From the IMG/VR virus record IMGVR_UViG_3300025132_000032, positions 1 through 63,755 of that record: DNA of 63,755 nucleotides. One strand, 5' to 3'. Numbering within the stretch: position 1 is the first letter of the stretch; the number at the start of each line of letters is the position of its first letter. A program made the position numbers and the translations under genes. Positions 17,696 through 26,726 of the stretch are shown here, one piece after another. The DNA is from a virus. The notes beneath the pieces are model-generated. The model was not told where the DNA came from. It did not search any database and was given only the letters and a program-made list of their open reading frames with translations.

Positions 17696-18256
17696 CTATT
17701 TACGTTTTTCTAATATCTTTACTACTTTCTCTATAATTGGTGTTTTTTGATTATCATTTATAGGATTAGCTTGGATATATTCAGCTACTATAGTATTAAC
17801 CTCAGTTTTCTTTATAGAAAGATTCTTAATGTTTATATTTTCTTTTATTAGCATTTTTAACAAATTAATTACATGTTCTTTTTCTGTTAACGTTGGTTGT
17901 GATAATATTTCTACTTTTGATTTATTTTCGACTAAAGAAGGAGAAGATTGAGATTTAACTTCTACTGTAACTTTTTTACTTGCTTCTACTTTGAAAGTAG
18001 ATTCCCAAGGTGTAAAAAATGTATCTTCAGCAATTACTTCTAATTTAATAGAACCTTTGCTATTTTCATCTATTAAACCTTTTAATCTTTTAACGGGTAC
18101 ACTAACATTACCAGACTCAGAAATTTTACCATTAAACATTATATTAAAATCTTCTGCTTCAATTACCAACCTAGCTTTAGACTTTTTTAATGAAGCTCCT
18201 TGTAACTCAATTTTTGCTTCAAAGTTTTCTATTTTATCAGTGTATAATTTGTACAT
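17696..18256 (-). CDS. Hypothetical tail-region protein
   Basis: 186 aa. The first ~100 residues read as beta-rich (IELQGASLKKSKARLVIEAE, GKISESGNVSVPVKRLKGLI), and the C-terminus is helical and Lys-rich. No family recognised. It overlaps the upstream 97-aa gene by 20 nt and precedes the giant fibre gene, so a fibre-assembly or structural role is likely from context. SD GAGGAG. Confidence 0.6.
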   Translation of the reverse strand: MYKLYTDKIENFEAKIELQGASLKKSKARLVIEAEDFNIMFNGKISESGNVSVPVKRLKGLIDENSKGSIKLEVIAEDTFFTPWESTFKVEASKKVTVEVKSQSSPSLVENKSKVEILSQPTLTEKEHVINLLKMLIKENINIKNLSIKKTEVNTIVAEYIQANPINDNQKTPIIEKVVKILEKRK

Positions 18257-18530
18257 GTCTTTTTATCTCCTCGGCTATTATTTCTATGTCTTTTACTTTA
18301 AGATGTAAGCTTTTAACTTCTTTTTCTTCGTCATAGATTTTTGTACCGTTTTTGTGCATTATTAAACGGACTAGTTTCTTTTTTTTCTTCTTATCTAACT
18401 TTTTAACTAATTCTGGAGCTATTGCTCCTCCAGTGGTAGTAACCTCTTCTATTATCTGTACTAGATCCCATAGATGAGGGTTATCATTCCACTTAAAATT
18501 AGCTTCTTCCCATTTTACTTTTTGTGCCAT
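18237..18530 (-). CDS. Hypothetical small tail-region protein
   Basis: 97 aa: MAQKVKWEEANFKWNDNPHL..., central KKLDKKKKKKLVRLI basic patch. Typical of small conserved proteins in the tail cluster of T4-like marine phages, but I know no function. The GATATTTATA motif abuts the ATG (1-nt gap). Confidence 0.6.
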   Translation of the reverse strand: MAQKVKWEEANFKWNDNPHLWDLVQIIEEVTTTGGAIAPELVKKLDKKKKKKLVRLIMHKNGTKIYDEEKEVKSLHLKVKDIEIIAEEIKRHVQIIH

Positions 18531-18531
18531 A

Positions 18532-18541
18532 TATAAATATC
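18532..18541 (-). promoter_or_regulatory. GATATTTATA motif abutting an ATG
   Basis: Only 1 nt separates this decamer from the ATG at 18530. A normal -10 element here would start transcription inside the gene, so either it has another role or serves something further downstream. Confidence 0.3.
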
Positions 18542-18543
18542 AT

Positions 18544-18702
18544 CTAACCTTTCTTATAAGGGAATTTCTTATTCAATAGTTCCTGTCTTTCGTCGCAGCC
18601 ACAATCATTGCCAATAGTTTTTTTAACTATTTTTTGAATACCTGTAGCTTTTGTTATTTTTGCTATAGTATCACCTAACCCTTTAGATTTATTCTCTTTC
18701 AT
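18544..18702 (-). CDS. Small conserved protein with CGC motif (52 aa)
   Basis: 52 aa: MKENKSKGLGDTIAKITKAT, then GIQKIVKKTIGNDCGCDERQ, ending FPYKKG. The ATG overlaps the stop of the S74 gene (TAATG) and GAGG lies upstream. The pattern GLGD(T)I.K.TKATGI...DCGC.ER...LN..FP is one I associate with small tail-cluster proteins of marine T4-like phages; function unknown. The close Cys pair could bind metal or form a disulfide. Confidence 0.65.
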   Translation of the reverse strand: MKENKSKGLGDTIAKITKATGIQKIVKKTIGNDCGCDERQELLNKKFPYKKG

Positions 18703-19820
18703 TATTTAGCCTCTAATGCTATTATTCTAGCTTTCAAATCTTCAATGATTACTTGTTGTTCTTTAATTGCTTCTACAAAATGACCAGCTAAATGGCCGTA
18801 TTGCATAGATTTCATATTATCTACTAAAGGTTTTATTTTTTCGCCTTCAGAAGTTACATCTGCATTGGCTTCAGTATCAGGAGATGTATCTACAATTTCC
18901 GGTAATACTAATTCTACCTCTTGAGCAATCAAGCCAAAGTCCCTTTTACCAGCATCAAAAGATGAAGAAGCGTTCCAGTTATAAGAGACTCCCCTTAGTT
19001 TTTTAATTATATCTAAAGACCCAGTGATAGTTTGAATATTATCCTTTAATCTTTGATCAGATGTTACAGTTGTACCAGCAAAAACAGCTGTTCCACTTTG
19101 TGGAAATTTATATGCAGGCCAAGTGTTTGTATCAGATTTATACTGTTGAATAACAAACTCATTAGTACTAGCATCATATCCAATATAACACCTTTGATCT
19201 GTTTCATCGTCATCATCATAAAATTTGAAATAACCTCTATATTCTCCATCTATACCAATTTTCATTGCATCTCTATTAGTACTACTTGCAACATTTAGTA
19301 TTCTAATTTGTCCTGAATCATGACTATTTATTTCAATGTCATGATCTTGTTCAAAAGTCATATCTCCATTAATGTTTACGTTACCGTCACAATCAATACC
19401 ATCTAAATAGGTCATTCCATCAACAGATAGGTCTTGGTGAATAGTTACATCTTCACTTGTATCTATTGTTAATGCAACACTTGATCCTATAGCATAGCTA
19501 TTTCCAATTGAAAATCTATTGGATTGGTTATTATCTTGTCCTACATGCCAATATACACTATCTGTTCTAAAACAAATTCCTGCATCACCGGATCCAACAT
19601 TCCAGCACAGTATTTGAGGTCCATAACCTGTATTACCATTATTACCTTTAATTGTAAGAAATCCTGTAGATCCTGCAGAATATTCTATGTCTTCCATGTG
19701 AACGGCGTTGTGAAAATAATTTACATCTCCTACATTATCGGAAGATTCTATTAACACGGGTGTTCCAGCCGAAGCTGCAAATTTATACCTATGCCCATTT
19801 GTCATTGTTACTGTTGCCAT
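18702..19820 (-). CDS. Tail-fibre protein with S74 intramolecular chaperone
   Basis: 372 aa. N-terminal ~240 residues are beta-rich fibre sequence (NGNTGYGPQILCWNVGSGDA...). The C-terminus is a Peptidase_S74 self-cleaving chaperone: SDQRLKDNIQTITGSLDIIK, then YNWN, DFGLIAQEVELVLPEIV, and a helical end EQQVIIEDLKARIIALEAK. S74 domains trimerise and fold the beta fibre, then release themselves by cleavage before the SDxRLK motif. SD ATAGGAG. Likely the distal fibre tip. Confidence 0.85.
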   Translation of the reverse strand: MATVTMTNGHRYKFAASAGTPVLIESSDNVGDVNYFHNAVHMEDIEYSAGSTGFLTIKGNNGNTGYGPQILCWNVGSGDAGICFRTDSVYWHVGQDNNQSNRFSIGNSYAIGSSVALTIDTSEDVTIHQDLSVDGMTYLDGIDCDGNVNINGDMTFEQDHDIEINSHDSGQIRILNVASSTNRDAMKIGIDGEYRGYFKFYDDDDETDQRCYIGYDASTNEFVIQQYKSDTNTWPAYKFPQSGTAVFAGTTVTSDQRLKDNIQTITGSLDIIKKLRGVSYNWNASSSFDAGKRDFGLIAQEVELVLPEIVDTSPDTEANADVTSEGEKIKPLVDNMKSMQYGHLAGHFVEAIKEQQVIIEDLKARIIALEAK

Positions 19821-19832
19821 TGTTTTCTCCTA

Positions 19833-22800
19833 TTATCTAGCTGCGTTCATTGCCGCCATCGATGTATTAATACCATCGTCAAATCCTGTTACTGTTGTAG
19901 TTACATCTATTACAATCTGGGATTCAACTGATCCAGACATATTAACTAAATCAAACCCTTTAATTAATCCTGGATCTGTGTCTAAAATCATATGCATAAT
20001 TCTTTCTCCACCTTGAGATCCATCAAATACTAAATTGTAGCCTCCACCATTTGCTCTTCTATAAGAAGATAAATTTCCAGCATCTACAGTTACTACTTTA
20101 GTTGCAAAGTTTGTAGCTGTTGCTGATCCAGATAATAGCATAGATGAAGCTGTTATTTGCCCATTTGATTTTAATATCGTTGAACCACCATCAACTGAAG
20201 TTGTTGATGTTATCGATGAAGCCCCAATTGTCCAGCCTGCAACTTTACCGGCAGAAGCTGTTAGTGCTCCTGCTTGGTCTACTTGGAATGATGGAGATGA
20301 AGAACCACCAAGTCTAATTATTCCATTGTCTAAATCTAATTGAGAACCAGCTGATGCTGCCCAATTGTTAGAGTGTATCTTTCCAGTTGTTATTTTATCA
20401 CCAGATATAGTTGTCCCAGCAGAGTTAGGTCCGGCCGGTAAATTAAATAACGCTCTTGCATTATCTGCTGTTAGTTCTGTATTATATACACGGAACTCTG
20501 ACATCTTTCCTGTTAAATCGTTTGTTGGATCTCCTGCTGCAGAATCTAATTCTCCACCTAATAAAATTTCATCTACATCAGCTATTGCTGAAAGATCAGC
20601 ATTGGCGGTTGAATATGATCCCATTAGTTGACCATCTACATAGATTTTTGCTGCACCTCCGTTTGGGATAGTAAGTACTACGTGTCTCCAATTATCTGTA
20701 AATTCTAATGTTGAGGAAACAGTTCCAAGACTTGTACCATTAGTATGTAATTCAGTTAAATTGTTAGTACCTCCATCATCCATTGTCCAAATAAGGTCAT
20801 TGGCAGAACCATCATGAAAACCAAATGGTATAACATTTGCAACTGCAACATCATTGTATATCCAAAATGATAAAGATATATCCATGTTATTAGTTAAACC
20901 AGCTTTTAATGCATTTATATCTATTCTAGAATCTGTCCCATCAAATTCAGCTGCTCCTGGTAATGGTCCTGCCGATGTTCCAGTTACAAACGTTGTTCCT
21001 CCTGATATACCTCCTGCGTCATCTTCTCCGTGGTAATCGTTACCCGAATAATCTAATACTCTGTCATTACCATTGTTTGTTGTTACAGAATTATGCAAAG
21101 GGTAATACCCAATTAAATTTTCTTCAGAAGGGAAGTCCATTATAGAAGCTGTTAATTGTCCACCAGTTACTGTTATATCTCCAGATATATTAGCACCAGT
21201 TGCTGCTAATACTCCTGCTTTTGTTACACTGAATGGTGCTGACCCGGCAGTTGCGTTACCTGCCCATAGTCTATAAGTTCCATCTTGTGAATCTAGTTTT
21301 ACAATATCATTAGTTGTACCCAAAGTTAATGAACCAGCTGAATCTATCTCTGCATTGTTTTTAGATAATTTATCTGAGGCTATTGTCCAACCAGCTATTG
21401 TACCAGCAGAAGCTGTTAATGCTCCAGTTTCATCTACTGCAAAGTCTGGTGCAGATGAGCCTCCCAGTTTAATTGTTCCATTATCTAAGTCTAATTCAGA
21501 GCCAGCTGATGCTCCATAATTTGTTGATTGAACCTTTCCAGTTTTAATTCTGCCACCTTCTATAACTGTTGTTCCCCCTACAGTTCCGGCTGGAGATTGG
21601 TATAAAGCAGAAATTTCATTATCTGTTAGTTTATAATGACCAAAAACTCTAAGCTCATCAATAGATCCAGTATAACAATGTAGTCCATCGCCAGAAGCAA
21701 CCCCTGAAGTTTGTCTAAAGCTAGAAGTTATTATTGCACTATCATTATGAGTTGCTCCAATACCAGTATAACCAGAATAAACTATACCACCACTGTCTAT
21801 ATCTGGGTGGCCTGTTTCAGTTGCTTGATGTACTCCGTTTATATAAATACTTGCAGTACCATGATATCTTGATGCTGCAACGTGAGTCCAAACGTTAGAT
21901 TCTATAGATGCAGAAACTTTTAATGTGTCATAGCTATTTGAAGAGCCCTCCCAAGCTGTCCACCAGATATGGCTACCTGAAATATATAAAGCGTCTCCAT
22001 TTGATCCTCCTCCAGATTCCCATACTATTTGAGGTTGCTCATGAGAAACATCTTCAGGTTTTACCCAAACAGATATACTTGCAGAGTGTATCGGAGTCGT
22101 TGAACCACCAGGATAATACCATTCTCTATCTTCTATTTCTATACGAGTACCTTTACCAGCTTCAAAATTTATAGATGTACCACCAGTTATAAAATTTCCA
22201 CTTCCAGATACCCAACATTCATTTGCGTTTACAATAGAACCACTAATATCATTTAAGTCTTGTCCTACTGTGTTATATACTATTGTTCCTGCTCCTACGT
22301 TAAAATCGTAATGATAAGTTGGAGTGGTAGTAGGTAAAGCCGGTAAACTTGCTACCTCTATTTTACCAGAAAAATATCCGTTCTGTGTATATAAACCATA
22401 GCCACTTACGCCATCGCTAAATTTAGAATCGGTAACACCAGATAAATCTCCAAGCCTTGCTTTTAGATCTACATCATAAACATCAGAACCAGTTCTTTCT
22501 ACTATATCTATATATGGTGTATATGGATCATTAGGGTTTGCGTTTAATCTAATATACCCAGTTCCAAGTTTACCAGTAGAAACTATTACTTGTGAACCAG
22601 AATAACTTTGAGCAGATGAACCACTATCTCCAAGTGAACCAGATGTTCCTGTAAATGAAGTACCTAAACCTCTTTCTACATAGATAGCACCAGTTAAATC
22701 GTTTTCTGCATCTCCGTATCTAGAAGATGAAATTACTTTCATATATTCAGTTGCAAAACCTGTACTATTCATTTTCTTTGCTGATAGTATTTCACCATTT

Positions 22801-24557
22801 GCAAAACCAGTAACATTAACTACTGACATTGTTGTTTCATTAGGAGGATACTCTGAAGAAGTATACCCAGAAGGTTGTAATGTTGTTGGGAATACAGACC
22901 CAGTTAATGTTGTAGAATTTGCAACATATAATTGACCTCCTACTGCAGTAACTGCTTCTTTTTCAAATACAGCTGTTGAAAGTGTTCCTCTAATTCTTGC
23001 ATTCTCTACTTCAAGAAAACCTCCAGATGCAGCTGTTAATCTAAAACCCGTTCCTGGAACGTTAGATGCAAAACCATCTGATTCTATGGTTCCATCTTTT
23101 TTAATTATCATTACTCCACCTTGCAGTTTTTCATTGTCAAATTCCCAACCTGCAATTTGATTTGCCGATCCCAAAGTGAATGTAGTATTACCTGCTTGTG
23201 ATGCTGCAATACCGTAACTATATTGATTTGCATACCACATTTGAACAAGGTTATTTCCATCTTCTCTTATATCAATTGTTGGTGCAGATGAATTACCATC
23301 TAGTTTAATACCTTTACTAGCTGCTGAATAACCTAAACTCCTTAATTCGGTACCACTCATTTGCCAACCTGCTATTTTACCAGCTGAGGCTGTCATCCTT
23401 CCATCTGCACTAACTTTGAATTGAGATGAGCTTATAAAGCCAGTAGGATCAGAGGTTTCTGCTGATGAAGATATCATCCATTTGCTACCAGCAGATGAAG
23501 ATATATAACCATTTGTAGAATTTAATTCTAATGGTCCAGAATGCAATTTACCAGTTTCTATTGCCCATCCAGCTATCTCTCCTTCATTAGCAGTTATCTT
23601 TCCTTCAATGTTTGCAGCAGAAGCTGTCATCTGCCCAGAAGATCTTACCTTAAATAATGAACTTGAAATAAAGCCTGCTTCGTCAGCTGGGTCTGCTGAT
23701 GAGGATATTAACCAACCATCTCCAGCAGATGAAGATATATAAGCATTAGCAGAATTTATCATTAATGGACCAGACGTTAATTTTGCATTATCAAATGCCC
23801 AGCCTGCAATTGTATTTCCAGAGTTGTTAGGGTTACCTAATCCAAATACTCTATTACCATCTTCCTTACCTTCTATTCCCCAATTTGAATCAGCACTAAA
23901 AAATAGATTTATATAGTTATCAGATGGCGAGCTAGTACGATTTATTCTAATTCTTGGATGGGCATCTGCTTCTAAAAATATACCAGCTTCTGAAGATATA
24001 TTATCATTAGGTGCACTTAAAGTATTATCATTAATTATCCATCCACCAATTTTTCCAGCACTTGCGGTTATTGCTCCAGCAGTATCTACTTGAAAACCAG
24101 AAGATGAAATATGAAAAGGCCCATTAGAATCTAATTCAAATGTTCCTGCAGAAGCTGAAAGAATGTCTGTTCCTATTACCCATCCACCAAGTGTACCACC
24201 AGCTGTTGCTGTAATCGACCCTTGCATTGTTACTGCTCCAGTATTTGACAATTCGAAATTAGAAGATGATATAGCAATATTTCCATCTCCAGAACCAGAT
24301 AAGAAAGCATCGTTGCTTCCTAAGAAAAATGTATCTGTTCTAATATCTAAACCGGAACCAGCAGATGATGCAGAGTATCTAAAATAACTTTCTGAATGTA
24401 ATACTGCTTCTAAACCTATACCATCGTAATCCGTGTCTGGTGCACCTCCTGAACCTGTTAAAGTTTTGGAACCAGACCAGAACATCCAACCAGAAGTTCC
24501 TAAAGAAGAACTTGCAGCTTTGAATCCTTGATAATTTAATGTTCTTAAATTTGCCAT
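19833..24557 (-). CDS. Giant tail-fibre/adhesin with LamG-like domains
   Basis: 1574 aa. The N-terminal half has recurring units (ITASAGKIGGWIIND, GEIAGWAIETGKLHSGPLEL, YISSSAGSKWMISSSA). Two concanavalin/LamG-like domains follow, around residues 750-960 (SISVWVKPEDVSHEQPQIVW, WTHVAASRYHGTASIYINGV) and 1180-1370 (ISLSFWIYNDVAVANVIPFG, WRHVVLTIPNGGAAKIYVDG). LamG folds bind glycans, so host-surface recognition is likely. A repeated KITTGKIHSNNWAASAGSQ / RIKTGKVQSTNYGASAGSE module flanks the second domain. SD TAGGAG. Confidence 0.75.
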   Translation of the reverse strand: MANLRTLNYQGFKAASSSLGTSGWMFWSGSKTLTGSGGAPDTDYDGIGLEAVLHSESYFRYSASSAGSGLDIRTDTFFLGSNDAFLSGSGDGNIAISSSNFELSNTGAVTMQGSITATAGGTLGGWVIGTDILSASAGTFELDSNGPFHISSSGFQVDTAGAITASAGKIGGWIINDNTLSAPNDNISSEAGIFLEADAHPRIRINRTSSPSDNYINLFFSADSNWGIEGKEDGNRVFGLGNPNNSGNTIAGWAFDNAKLTSGPLMINSANAYISSSAGDGWLISSSADPADEAGFISSSLFKVRSSGQMTASAANIEGKITANEGEIAGWAIETGKLHSGPLELNSTNGYISSSAGSKWMISSSAETSDPTGFISSSQFKVSADGRMTASAGKIAGWQMSGTELRSLGYSAASKGIKLDGNSSAPTIDIREDGNNLVQMWYANQYSYGIAASQAGNTTFTLGSANQIAGWEFDNEKLQGGVMIIKKDGTIESDGFASNVPGTGFRLTAASGGFLEVENARIRGTLSTAVFEKEAVTAVGGQLYVANSTTLTGSVFPTTLQPSGYTSSEYPPNETTMSVVNVTGFANGEILSAKKMNSTGFATEYMKVISSSRYGDAENDLTGAIYVERGLGTSFTGTSGSLGDSGSSAQSYSGSQVIVSTGKLGTGYIRLNANPNDPYTPYIDIVERTGSDVYDVDLKARLGDLSGVTDSKFSDGVSGYGLYTQNGYFSGKIEVASLPALPTTTPTYHYDFNVGAGTIVYNTVGQDLNDISGSIVNANECWVSGSGNFITGGTSINFEAGKGTRIEIEDREWYYPGGSTTPIHSASISVWVKPEDVSHEQPQIVWESGGGSNGDALYISGSHIWWTAWEGSSNSYDTLKVSASIESNVWTHVAASRYHGTASIYINGVHQATETGHPDIDSGGIVYSGYTGIGATHNDSAIITSSFRQTSGVASGDGLHCYTGSIDELRVFGHYKLTDNEISALYQSPAGTVGGTTVIEGGRIKTGKVQSTNYGASAGSELDLDNGTIKLGGSSAPDFAVDETGALTASAGTIAGWTIASDKLSKNNAEIDSAGSLTLGTTNDIVKLDSQDGTYRLWAGNATAGSAPFSVTKAGVLAATGANISGDITVTGGQLTASIMDFPSEENLIGYYPLHNSVTTNNGNDRVLDYSGNDYHGEDDAGGISGGTTFVTGTSAGPLPGAAEFDGTDSRIDINALKAGLTNNMDISLSFWIYNDVAVANVIPFGFHDGSANDLIWTMDDGGTNNLTELHTNGTSLGTVSSTLEFTDNWRHVVLTIPNGGAAKIYVDGQLMGSYSTANADLSAIADVDEILLGGELDSAAGDPTNDLTGKMSEFRVYNTELTADNARALFNLPAGPNSAGTTISGDKITTGKIHSNNWAASAGSQLDLDNGIIRLGGSSSPSFQVDQAGALTASAGKVAGWTIGASSITSTTSVDGGSTILKSNGQITASSMLLSGSATATNFATKVVTVDAGNLSSYRRANGGGYNLVFDGSQGGERIMHMILDTDPGLIKGFDLVNMSGSVESQIVIDVTTTVTGFDDGINTSMAAMNAAR

Positions 24558-24560
24558 TTT

Positions 24561-26669
24561 TTATGCTCCTATCTGTCCATCGAATATTATACCTTCACCT
24601 AAAAACCCTTCACCATTTATATAAGTATTTCCACCTGCAAAATCTATACTTTCAGATACTAATATTAAATCTGCTCTTACTCCGTTATAATCGAAAAATT
24701 CAAATTTGAAATCTAATACATCGTCCTCTTGATATTCTGGTACTCTTGCTTCTATTATAGTATGATTCGGTGTAAAGCCATCTTCAGAAATAGCTTTAAC
24801 TGAAACTTCGCTTATTAACCATTTGCCAAAGTGAACTGCAAATACAGGAACTACAAAACCATCATGGTCTGCTACAAAAGTATAAACTACATTGTCACTA
24901 TCATAAGCTGGTGCAGAGTTATCTGTAAAATCTGGTATGTTACCTGTAGTTGTTGAAGTTGCGGTTGCAACAGTACTTGATCTTGGTATATTTGCAACTT
25001 GTGCCATAGGTATATTAGGTCCAGCCATATAGGGTCTACCTATTGGTGAAACTGGTGCTACATAAGGGGCTCTTAATTCGTTACTGTCCATTCTTCTACC
25101 CAAGTCTGGTGAACCTACGGGGTCATAATCAACTCCTGAACCAGACATAAATACTTTCATATATTCTCTTCCTACGTCTGAACCATCGTCTACTTCTGCA
25201 AATGCTCTTGCCTTAAAAGATAATTGATATTCGCAATTTCTAAAAACTTCAATTGGTCTTGTACATCTTACTCTAACATATTGATTATTACGATTAGATT
25301 CATTAGCTAAATCCTTAGACCCAGATATAATCATACCTTCCATTAAAACTTCAGAGTCTGCTTTTAATTCTGTTGCTCCTCCAGCTTTAGTAGATGTTGC
25401 TTCCCAATAATCATTTATTGTATTTTGATTTATAAATCTACCAGTTCTTTCTAATCTAAAAATGTTAGATGGGTTTGCAAGCAATTCTCTTTGTTCAACT
25501 ATCTCGTCTGATAGTAAGTCCCAGGTTTGCATACCATGAGATTTCATACTCGTTTTAACTCTGTATACATCCCCAGCCATTGGCGCTAAGTTACCCATAA
25601 CTATATTTGCATAAGAAACAAGATTGTAATTATTTTCTGTATAAAGAGTTGGTTCACCTTGCCAACTTGCAGAGTAAGCAGTAGCTGCCAGTTGTGTAGC
25701 TGTGTGTGTTGCATAAACCGTTTGCGGTAAAGTAGAGACAGCAGGTGTACCTCTTGAAGTTGTACCAGGTTGAACATAACTATATTCAAATGAATATGGC
25801 TTATCAACAATGCAAGTAGAGCTATTTACAACAGATACTATAGAACAAGTATAGTCAATAGTATTAGGTTGACCATTTTGTTTGAATGTTGGAATAGTAA
25901 TACCAGATGGTACTGAAGGTGTATTACCAGCAGATGGGTTTGGAAACATTAAAGTCCCCCCAATCATTGAAGCACTAAATTGAAAGTTACTAGATTGAAT
26001 AGTAGTTTGAGGTGGTGTACTATAAGAATATCCGCTATTTGCTGCTTGCCCTCCTCCACCTCTTGTTGCTCCAACGTTATTGTATGTTTGGGCTGGTGTA
26101 TGAGTATAGGTAAATGTAGAAGCTTCTTGTAAATCTGTTACGGTATTTATCCCAGAGTCTTGTGAAAAAGATTCGCTTAAATAAGGTTTTACATTTTCTG
26201 TTATTGTTATTCTTGGTTGATGACCAAATACTATAGGTGTAGTATTGGGTTTTGATGGGTCAACATATATTTCTCTTGACCACTTTACATTAGGTCTTCC
26301 TTGAAAAGATCCTTTTACTAATCTACCACCAGGTCTTCTAGTTGCTGTTCCTCTTATAGTAACAGTTGCAAGACCAGTTAAATCTTCTGGATAAACATAT
26401 ATAGATATTAATTTTCTATTGGAATTGTCTGTGTAATTGTTTACTTCGTGATATATAGGTTCTGTGCCATTTTCTGGCATAATTTCTATTTCTACTATAC
26501 TACCTCTTAATAGTAAATCAGAATTACCACTAAGTCTAAACATATTTTTACCAGCATGTAGTTGTGTTGGAAAATCGGAAACTTGAAAATACTGAGATTC
26601 ATACTTATTATCTACTATAAGTACAGGTGTCTCAGCCAAATATTTTCTTGAACTTCTTTTACGTCCCAT
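24561..26669 (-). CDS. Tail/baseplate structural protein
   Basis: 702 aa, beta-rich, rich in Thr, Pro and Asn. N-terminal segment (VLIVDNKYESQYFQVSDFPT, SGNSDLLLRGSIVEIEIMPE, ATVTIRGTATRRPGG) looks like immunoglobulin/fibronectin-type beta domains. No catalytic motif. It is first in a run with the giant fibre genes (3-nt gap to the next) and could anchor fibres to the baseplate; this is inference. SD CGGAG, with a late-type motif at 26714-26723. Confidence 0.6.
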   Translation of the reverse strand: MGRKRSSRKYLAETPVLIVDNKYESQYFQVSDFPTQLHAGKNMFRLSGNSDLLLRGSIVEIEIMPENGTEPIYHEVNNYTDNSNRKLISIYVYPEDLTGLATVTIRGTATRRPGGRLVKGSFQGRPNVKWSREIYVDPSKPNTTPIVFGHQPRITITENVKPYLSESFSQDSGINTVTDLQEASTFTYTHTPAQTYNNVGATRGGGGQAANSGYSYSTPPQTTIQSSNFQFSASMIGGTLMFPNPSAGNTPSVPSGITIPTFKQNGQPNTIDYTCSIVSVVNSSTCIVDKPYSFEYSYVQPGTTSRGTPAVSTLPQTVYATHTATQLAATAYSASWQGEPTLYTENNYNLVSYANIVMGNLAPMAGDVYRVKTSMKSHGMQTWDLLSDEIVEQRELLANPSNIFRLERTGRFINQNTINDYWEATSTKAGGATELKADSEVLMEGMIISGSKDLANESNRNNQYVRVRCTRPIEVFRNCEYQLSFKARAFAEVDDGSDVGREYMKVFMSGSGVDYDPVGSPDLGRRMDSNELRAPYVAPVSPIGRPYMAGPNIPMAQVANIPRSSTVATATSTTTGNIPDFTDNSAPAYDSDNVVYTFVADHDGFVVPVFAVHFGKWLISEVSVKAISEDGFTPNHTIIEARVPEYQEDDVLDFKFEFFDYNGVRADLILVSESIDFAGGNTYINGEGFLGEGIIFDGQIGA

Positions 26670-26713
26670 AGGTTTCTCCGATATATCAACAATAGTCTAT
26701 CTAATGTTTCATA

Positions 26714-26723
26714 TATAAATATA
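26714..26723 (-). promoter_or_regulatory. Late-type motif TATATTTATA before tail-fibre run
   Basis: 45 nt upstream of the ATG at 26669 in the 57-nt gap after the Mre11-Rad50 gene; likely starts a transcript for the fibre genes. Confidence 0.45.
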
Positions 26724-26726
26724 GAG